Part shown: positions 24,539 through 29,400 of the stretch, in pieces
How positions within the stretch are numbered: position 1 is the stretch's first letter
How the letters are laid out: each line of letters starts with the position of its first letter
DNA from: JACPLA01 sp035291905
GTDB lineage: Bacteria > Bacteroidota > Ignavibacteria > UBA10030
Direction of reading: 5' to 3'
DNA: 29,400 nt
Assembly (NCBI GenBank): GCA_035291905.1
Contig: DATDRF010000273.1
Coordinates: 1-29,400 of the forward strand
Program-made: the position numbers and the translations under genes
Notes under the pieces: model-generated
Databases searched by the model: none
Told to the model about the DNA's origin: nothing
The model's input: only the letters and a program-made list of their open reading frames with translations

Positions 24539-25942
24539 ATGAAGAAGAAATTGTCCATGCACCACCGGCTCCTCCGGCGCATTGGAGAGATTGCCGACAA
24601 GGAGAACGTGAAGGCGTTTGTTGTCGGAGGGTACGTCCGCGACGAGCTCCTGGGGAATCCCGGGAAGGATATCGACATTGTTGTTCTGGGGAAAGGGATC
24701 GCTTTTGCCTCCGTTGTCGCAAGGGTACTCGGGGTGAAGGACATTGTGACTTTTCCGAAGTTTGGCACAGCGATGCTGCCCACCGCCGATGGCAAAATCG
24801 AATTCGTCGGGGCTCGAAAAGAAAGCTACTCCCAGTCATCCCGAAAACCTGCAGTGGAAGAAGGAACGCTGGAAGAGGATCTTTCGCGGCGGGATTTCAC
24901 CGTCAATGCTATTGCGGCTGCCTTGAATAACGAATCATTTGGATCAATCGTCGATCCATGGAACGGCCAAAAGGACCTTGGGAAGAAGATTCTTCGGACC
25001 CCTCTCGACCCCGGAGAGACGTTCGATGACGATCCGCTGAGGATCATGCGGGCGATGAGATTTGCCTCCCAGCTTGACTGCAACGTGGAGAAGGGGGTCC
25101 TGAGAGCAGCGGAGGAGATGCGGGAGCGGCTTGCCATCGTGTCACGGGAACGCATTGGTGATGAATTTCTCAAGCTTATGGCGACTGAGCGTCCGTCCAC
25201 CGGGCTCAATCTTATGTTTGAGACTAAGGTCCTGGATATTGTATTTCCGGAGGTGGCTCAGCTCTCGGGAGTTGATCAGAGAAAGGACCATCACCACAAA
25301 GACGTATTCCTTCACACCCTCAAGGTGGTTGACAACGTGAGCGCAGCGACACAAGACGTCTGGCTACGGATGACGGCTCTGCTCCATGATATCGCCAAGC
25401 CTCGGACAAAGGCATTCAAAGAGGGAATCGGTTGGACATTTCATGGCCATGAAGAGATTGGAGCGCGGATGGTCAAACCGATCTTCCGGCGAATGAAGTT
25501 TCCGCTGGAACACGTTTCCTACGTCGAAAAGCTGGTTCGCCTTCATCTGAGGCCGATGGCCCTCGTGGATGAGGGAGTCACCGATTCGGCCGTGCGTCGG
25601 CTCCTGTTTGAGGCGGGGGAAGACATCGACGATCTCATGATTCTCTGCCGGGCGGACATTACCTCAAAGAACCCGCGCCTCGTCAGTCAGGTACGAAACA
25701 ACTATGACCGCGTCGCGGCGAAGATGGCCGAGGTGGAGGAGAAGGACAAGATGCGAAACTGGCAGCCGGCCCTCCGCGGAGACGAAATCATGCAGATTTG
25801 CGGCATTGGGGAGAGCCCGCTCGTCGGCAAGCTGAAACAGGCTGTGGTCGATGCAATCCTGGATGGTAAGATCCCCAATGAACATGGTCCTGCCATCGAC
25901 TACTTAATGAGTATCAAGGATGAAGTTCTCCGCTCCAAATAA
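24539..25942 (+). CDS. CCA tRNA nucleotidyltransferase with HD domain
   Basis: 467-residue class II nucleotidyltransferase that builds or repairs the 3' CCA of tRNA. Visible motifs: FVVGGYVRD with GG at 30-31, metal ligands Asp44 and Asp46 in KDIDIVV, Glu88 in KIEFVGAR, RRDFTVNAIA at 117-126, and the nucleotide-selecting neck DDDPLRIMRAMRFA. A C-terminal HD phosphohydrolase-type domain follows (HHHKDVFLHTLKVV, LLHDIAKPRTK with His283-Asp284, HGHEEIG). HD-bearing CCA enzymes are usual in Bacteroidota. Poly(A) polymerase cannot be excluded by sequence alone. The start is 1 bp after the preceding stop, and a terminator follows directly. Confidence 0.93.
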   Translation: MKKKLSMHHRLLRRIGEIADKENVKAFVVGGYVRDELLGNPGKDIDIVVLGKGIAFASVVARVLGVKDIVTFPKFGTAMLPTADGKIEFVGARKESYSQSSRKPAVEEGTLEEDLSRRDFTVNAIAAALNNESFGSIVDPWNGQKDLGKKILRTPLDPGETFDDDPLRIMRAMRFASQLDCNVEKGVLRAAEEMRERLAIVSRERIGDEFLKLMATERPSTGLNLMFETKVLDIVFPEVAQLSGVDQRKDHHHKDVFLHTLKVVDNVSAATQDVWLRMTALLHDIAKPRTKAFKEGIGWTFHGHEEIGARMVKPIFRRMKFPLEHVSYVEKLVRLHLRPMALVDEGVTDSAVRRLLFEAGEDIDDLMILCRADITSKNPRLVSQVRNNYDRVAAKMAEVEEKDKMRNWQPALRGDEIMQICGIGESPLVGKLKQAVVDAILDGKIPNEHGPAIDYLMSIKDEVLRSK

Positions 25943-25979
25943 CGGGGAAACAAGGGGGTGTAACCCCGCTGCCGTTTTT
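25941..25979 (+). terminator. Rho-independent terminator after the CCA enzyme gene
   Basis: Nested stems AACGG/CCGTT and GGGGT/ACCCC with a three-base loop, followed by a T-run ending at 25979; the structure begins at the stop codon. The 148 bp beyond it hold the leader of the export operon, including TATAAC at 26059-26064 as a possible -10 without a clear -35. Confidence 0.82.
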
Positions 25980-26127
25980 CCAGTCTAACCTCCCATTGAA
26001 TGGTCATTTCAGGCCTTGGAAGCAACAAATCCTGAAACTTTGAGCCCCTTTTTGCGTTTATAACATAGAGTTTTCGATGTTTTGCCGAAGGACCAGGCTT
26101 CCCCATTTTCAATCCAGGAGATTTGCC

Positions 26128-27483
26128 ATGAAGAAAGTTGTTGCGATCGCGGCAATCAGTTGCTTTGCTGCGACAATACTCGTTTCCCAGCAACCCGCGG
26201 GAAAAGGCCAACTCACGCTCGATGATGCTGTGAGGATAGCCCTCGATCAAAATATCAGTATCCGGCAGGCTCAGAACAACATGGAGTCGGCCCAGAGCGG
26301 CGTCTTGTCGGCATACGGTTCCTATCTTCCTACTCTCTCTGCGAGTGGCAACTGGACCCGAAGGCAGACGGAGCGTCCGGCATCGACTCAATTCATCCTT
26401 GGAATCCCCATTCCTGTTCCGGCAACCTCTTCGACGAACAATGATTTCAGCACTGGGTTGTCGGCCAGCTACATGATTTTCGACGGTTTCAACCGGGAAG
26501 CAAACATGAACCGCGCCACCTCGAACGCCGTGGCCGCTGAACAACAGGCAACAAGAACACGTCAGCAGATTGTGTATCAGGTTCAGGCTGCCTACCTCAA
26601 TGTCCTCCGTACCGAACAGTTGGTGAAGGTAAGCGAGGAGAATCTGAAGAGAGACCAACGACAACTCGAAAGAATCAGCGAATCGAATCGGGTGGGTGCC
26701 TCGTCCATCGCGGATGTCTACCGACAGCAATCCGTTGTCGCCAGCGATGAAGTGAATCTTATCGGTGCCCAGAATAATTTTGACAAGGCAAAAGCAGATC
26801 TGCTTTCGCTCATAGGAACCGATGTTGGCGGGGACTATGCCATCAGTGATCCCACGATTTCGACGGATATCACGCCCGCGGAGCTCGAAGGCACAAAAGA
26901 TATGCTCGCAAAGTTTGAGACCCTCCGACAGCAGGCAATCGGAGTGCGTCCGGATTACCAGGGAGCAATGGAAAGCTACGATGCGGCCCAATCGGGTGTC
27001 ACCTCGGCCTCGAGCCGGTATTGGCCCAGCATTCGTGCATCGGCGGGATACGGGCTGTCGGGAACCACGTTTGAAACCCTCAAGGATCAAAAGGGAATTA
27101 ACTGGGGTATCAGCATAAACTGGACGCTCTTTGATGGATTTCAGACGAATCAAAACATTCAGATCGCAGCGGCATCTAAGAGAAACGCAGAACTTACCCT
27201 CTTGCAAACGGAGCGGAACATCAGTGTTGACGTGAAGAAGGCCCTTCTCGACCTGGAAGCGTCAGGGAAGCAATACGAAGCGACAGAGAAGGCTCTGATC
27301 TCTGCCACGCAAGATCGCAGGGTAGCGGAAGAACGATACAATCTCGGTGCCGGAACGCTGCTCGATCTTTTGACGGCGAACGCGGGATTCGTCAATGCCC
27401 AGGCAAACAGGGTGAATGCGACGTACAACTACATCGTTTCGCGCAGAAATCTTGAATACGCTCTCGGAGAGCGCAAGTACTAG
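26128..27483 (+). CDS. TolC-family outer-membrane efflux protein
   Basis: 451-residue outer-membrane channel component. The start at 26128 is chosen for its ribosome site (AGGAG, ~8 nt upstream) and the signal peptide it exposes (KKVVAIAAISCFAATILVSQQ); the frame opens at 26077, but that extension is basic and unlike the family. The two internally repeated TolC halves are visible: LTLDDAVRIALDQNISI with AYGSYLPTLSASGNW, then QAIGVRPDYQGAMESYDAAQSG with SRYWPSIRASAGYG, each followed by long coiled-coil helices. NLGAGTLLDLLTANAGFVNAQ is the usual C-terminal motif. It exports substrates together with the downstream adaptor and ABC ATPase. The operon is insulated upstream by a terminator. Confidence 0.94.
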   Translation: MKKVVAIAAISCFAATILVSQQPAGKGQLTLDDAVRIALDQNISIRQAQNNMESAQSGVLSAYGSYLPTLSASGNWTRRQTERPASTQFILGIPIPVPATSSTNNDFSTGLSASYMIFDGFNREANMNRATSNAVAAEQQATRTRQQIVYQVQAAYLNVLRTEQLVKVSEENLKRDQRQLERISESNRVGASSIADVYRQQSVVASDEVNLIGAQNNFDKAKADLLSLIGTDVGGDYAISDPTISTDITPAELEGTKDMLAKFETLRQQAIGVRPDYQGAMESYDAAQSGVTSASSRYWPSIRASAGYGLSGTTFETLKDQKGINWGISINWTLFDGFQTNQNIQIAAASKRNAELTLLQTERNISVDVKKALLDLEASGKQYEATEKALISATQDRRVAEERYNLGAGTLLDLLTANAGFVNAQANRVNATYNYIVSRRNLEYALGERKY

Positions 27484-27527
27484 GTTGTGGCAGACGGCCT
27501 AACATTCTTCTTCAGAAAGAAAGAACA

Positions 27528-28793
27528 ATGGCAAACGGAAAGAAATCGAAAAAGAAAATCATCATTTTCTCGGTCATTGGATTGGTGTTAATCGCGCTGG
27601 TGGCGCTTGTCGTGATGGGGAGCAGCAAAGAGACGATTATCACCGTTCAGTCGGAAAAGATCGAGAAGCGAACAATCACCCAAATCGTCAGCGCAACCGG
27701 AAAAATTCAGCCCGAGACCCAGGTAAAGATCAATGCGGAAGTGAGCGGCGAGATCACGGGGCTCCCTGTGCGGGAAGGGGACCGAGTGCATAAAGGAGAT
27801 CTCCTGGTTCGCATCAAACCCGACGCGTATCAGGCACAGTATGAACGCGCTCAGGCCGCCCTCTCTAGCAGCGAGGCGAATCTGTTGAAGGCTGAGGCAG
27901 AACACAAGCGCGCCAGCGAGCTGTATGAGAAGAAGCTCGTTTCAGATGCCGAGATGGATATCGCAAAGGCGACGTATCAGAGTGCGAAGGCGACATATGC
28001 CCAGGCAACTGCTTCGTTGAAAGAATCGCGTGAAACGCTTGCGAAGACCACGATCTATTCCCCCATGGAGGGGGTTGTCAGTCAGTTGATTACTGAGCTT
28101 GGCGAACGCGTCAGCGGAAGCACGTTTACTCAGGGCACCCAAATCATGACCGTGGCCGATCTTTCCCAGATGGAAGCGCGCGTCGATGTAGGGGAAAACG
28201 ACGTTGTCATGGTCAGCGTCGGTGATACCGCCCGAATTGAGGTCGACGCCTATCCGGACAGGAAGATCATCGGCCTCGTATCGCAGATAGCCAACACGGC
28301 GAAGTCTTCGGGAGCCGGTTCTCAGGATCAGGTCATCAATTTCGAAGTGCGAATTCGACTGAAGGCCCAGGAGGGTGTCCAGTTACGCCCGGGAATGTCC
28401 ATGACGGCCGACATCGAGACCGAAACGCGCAAGAGCGTGTTTGCTGTCCCGATTCAATCGGTGACCGTCCGCCTTCCGAAGGTCGAGGCGCCTCCCGAGG
28501 AGGAAAGTGGCGAAGAGGAACGAGCGAAGTTGGAGAAGAAGCCCAAGAAGAAGGAAGAAGAGAAACTCGATGAGGTTATCTTTGTCATTGACAATGGCGA
28601 AACGAAGACGGTCGTTGTCAAACGCGGCCTGAGCGACGATACGTATGTTGAAATCTCCGGTGAGGAATTGGATGGGAAAGAGGTGGTTTCAGGCCCCTTC
28701 AAGGCCATCAACCGGGACTTGGAGAACGGATCAAAAGTGAAGGTCGACAACAAAGCCGGCCGCCGAACGGGCCCCAGCGTGACCCAGAACTAG
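27528..28793 (+). CDS. Periplasmic adaptor (membrane fusion) subunit, MacA-like
   Basis: 421-residue adaptor linking an inner-membrane transporter to TolC. The N-terminus is an uncleaved membrane anchor (KKIIIFSVIGLVLIALVALVVMG, ~7-29). Then come the barrel-sandwich/lipoyl half (TGKIQPETQVKINAEVSGEITGLPVREGDRVHKGDLLVRI), a coiled-coil hairpin (~100-165), the second lipoyl half (TIYSPMEGVVSQLITELGERV) and a beta-barrel domain (VDVGENDVVMVSVGDTARIEVDAYP). A highly charged Glu/Lys-rich insertion occupies residues ~322-349 before the membrane-proximal domain (DEVIFVIDNGETKTVVVKRGLSD). It lies 44 bp after the tolC-like gene and 20 bp before the ATPase gene, which points to a MacAB-type rather than an RND system. 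Confidence 0.91.
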   Translation: MANGKKSKKKIIIFSVIGLVLIALVALVVMGSSKETIITVQSEKIEKRTITQIVSATGKIQPETQVKINAEVSGEITGLPVREGDRVHKGDLLVRIKPDAYQAQYERAQAALSSSEANLLKAEAEHKRASELYEKKLVSDAEMDIAKATYQSAKATYAQATASLKESRETLAKTTIYSPMEGVVSQLITELGERVSGSTFTQGTQIMTVADLSQMEARVDVGENDVVMVSVGDTARIEVDAYPDRKIIGLVSQIANTAKSSGAGSQDQVINFEVRIRLKAQEGVQLRPGMSMTADIETETRKSVFAVPIQSVTVRLPKVEAPPEEESGEEERAKLEKKPKKKEEEKLDEVIFVIDNGETKTVVVKRGLSDDTYVEISGEELDGKEVVSGPFKAINRDLENGSKVKVDNKAGRRTGPSVTQN

Positions 28794-28813
28794 AACTCTG
28801 AAAGAGGAGACCA

Positions 28814-29400
28814 ATGTCAACCGTCATCAACTTTCGTGACATCACAAAGATGTATCAAATGGGAGCGGAAGAGGTTCATGCCCTCAGGGGCGTTACGTTG
28901 AACATCAATCGAAACGAGTATGTGGCGATCATGGGCCCATCGGGCTCCGGCAAATCGACCATGATGAACATCATTGGATGTCTCGACACGCCGACCTCAG
29001 GATTGTACGAACTGAATAACGTGAACGTCAGTGAGATGAACGACAATCAGCTGGCGCGCATCCGAAACAAGGAAATTGGATTCGTGTTTCAAACGTTCAA
29101 TCTCCTCGCGCGGTCCGACGTTCTTCATAACGTGGAACTTCCGCTGATCTATGGGGGTTACAACTCAGGGGACCGCAAGAAACTCGCAATGGAAGCTATC
29201 GAGAAAACCGGATTAGGTGACAGGGCGCATCACAAGCCTAACGAGCTCTCGGGAGGCCAGCGGCAGCGCGTTGCCATTGCCCGTGCGCTGGTCACGAAGC
29301 CTTCCATTCTGCTCGCCGACGAACCAACGGGAAACCTCGACAGCAAAACGGGTGAGGAGATTATGGGATTGTTCGACCTTCTTCACAAACAAGGCAATAC
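28814..29400 (+). CDS. ABC transporter ATP-binding protein, MacB/LolD type (3' partial)
   Basis: The first 195 codons of an ABC ATPase continue past the right edge. ATG 28814 follows a good ribosome site (AGAGGAGA). Motifs: Walker A GPSGSGKST (41-49), Q-loop FVFQTFNLL (90-98), signature LSGGQRQRVAIARAL (145-159) and Walker B ILLADEPTGNLDS (165-177). The N-terminal pattern (ITKMYQMGAEEVHALRGVTL) is that of the MacB/LolD/FtsE-like subfamily. Preceded by TolC-like and MacA-like genes, it is most likely the ATPase of a tripartite MacAB-TolC-type exporter. Whether it is fused to a permease (MacB proper) or separate cannot be seen here. Confidence 0.93.
   Translation, partial: MSTVINFRDITKMYQMGAEEVHALRGVTLNINRNEYVAIMGPSGSGKSTMMNIIGCLDTPTSGLYELNNVNVSEMNDNQLARIRNKEIGFVFQTFNLLARSDVLHNVELPLIYGGYNSGDRKKLAMEAIEKTGLGDRAHHKPNELSGGQRQRVAIARALVTKPSILLADEPTGNLDSKTGEEIMGLFDLLHKQGN

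Noticed and set aside
25900..27207. A 435-codon open frame on the - strand opposite the TolC-like gene
   Set aside because: Antisense to a clear TolC-family gene and running through the upstream terminator and leader; composition is that of a shadow frame.

Overview
This window is one contiguous stretch of a bacterial chromosome, about half G+C and densely coded, with ATG, GTG and TTG starts and many 4-nt start/stop overlaps. A type IX secretion (T9SS) sortase, PorU, sits beside its partner PorV. There is also a separate T9SS plug protein and a protein ending in a T9SS type-A sorting domain. T9SS is confined to the Bacteroidota/Chlorobiota (FCB) lineage, so I infer an uncultured member, perhaps Ignavibacteria-like; the exact class cannot be fixed from here. 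I see no tRNA, rRNA, CRISPR array, transposase or phage gene.

Layout. (1) 3-11113, + strand: a six-gene cell-surface block. It holds porU (5' cut by the window edge), porV, a large M6-metalloprotease-like T9SS cargo whose zinc site is missing, a FlgD-like/carboxypeptidase-regulatory lipoprotein, a metallopeptidase/propeller/outer-membrane-barrel fusion, and a DUF5683-type protein. The last four are nearly contiguous or overlapping. (2) 11201-14044, +: uvrA. (3) 14103-16524, - strand: a translationally coupled ECF sigma factor, membrane-anchored putative anti-sigma factor and DUF4097 beta-solenoid protein, with a 14-bp palindrome upstream. (4) 16731-18712, -: an outer-membrane barrel protein with a strong terminator, and an RlmI-type 23S rRNA methyltransferase. 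(5) 18776-18843: a small GTTC/GAAC repeat element between divergent genes. (6) 18987-25942, +: class I fructose-bisphosphate aldolase and a terminator, then a tightly packed run of HAD phosphatase, GT-C type glycosyltransferase, T9SS plug protein, Gfo/Idh/MocA oxidoreductase and CCA-adding/HD nucleotidyltransferase, closed by a terminator. (7) 26128-29400, +: a TolC / periplasmic adaptor / MacB-type ABC ATPase export system, the last gene cut by the window edge.

How the genes fit together. PorV shuttles T9SS cargo from the translocon to PorU, which removes the C-terminal signal and attaches the cargo to surface glycolipid. The plug protein seals the translocon pore from the periplasmic side. 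The M6-like protein is a probable client of this machinery. The lipoprotein, fusion protein and DUF5683 protein are unassigned, but their coupling to porU-porV makes them candidates for accessory surface functions. The core T9SS genes (SprA/Sov, PorK/L/M/N) are not in the window.
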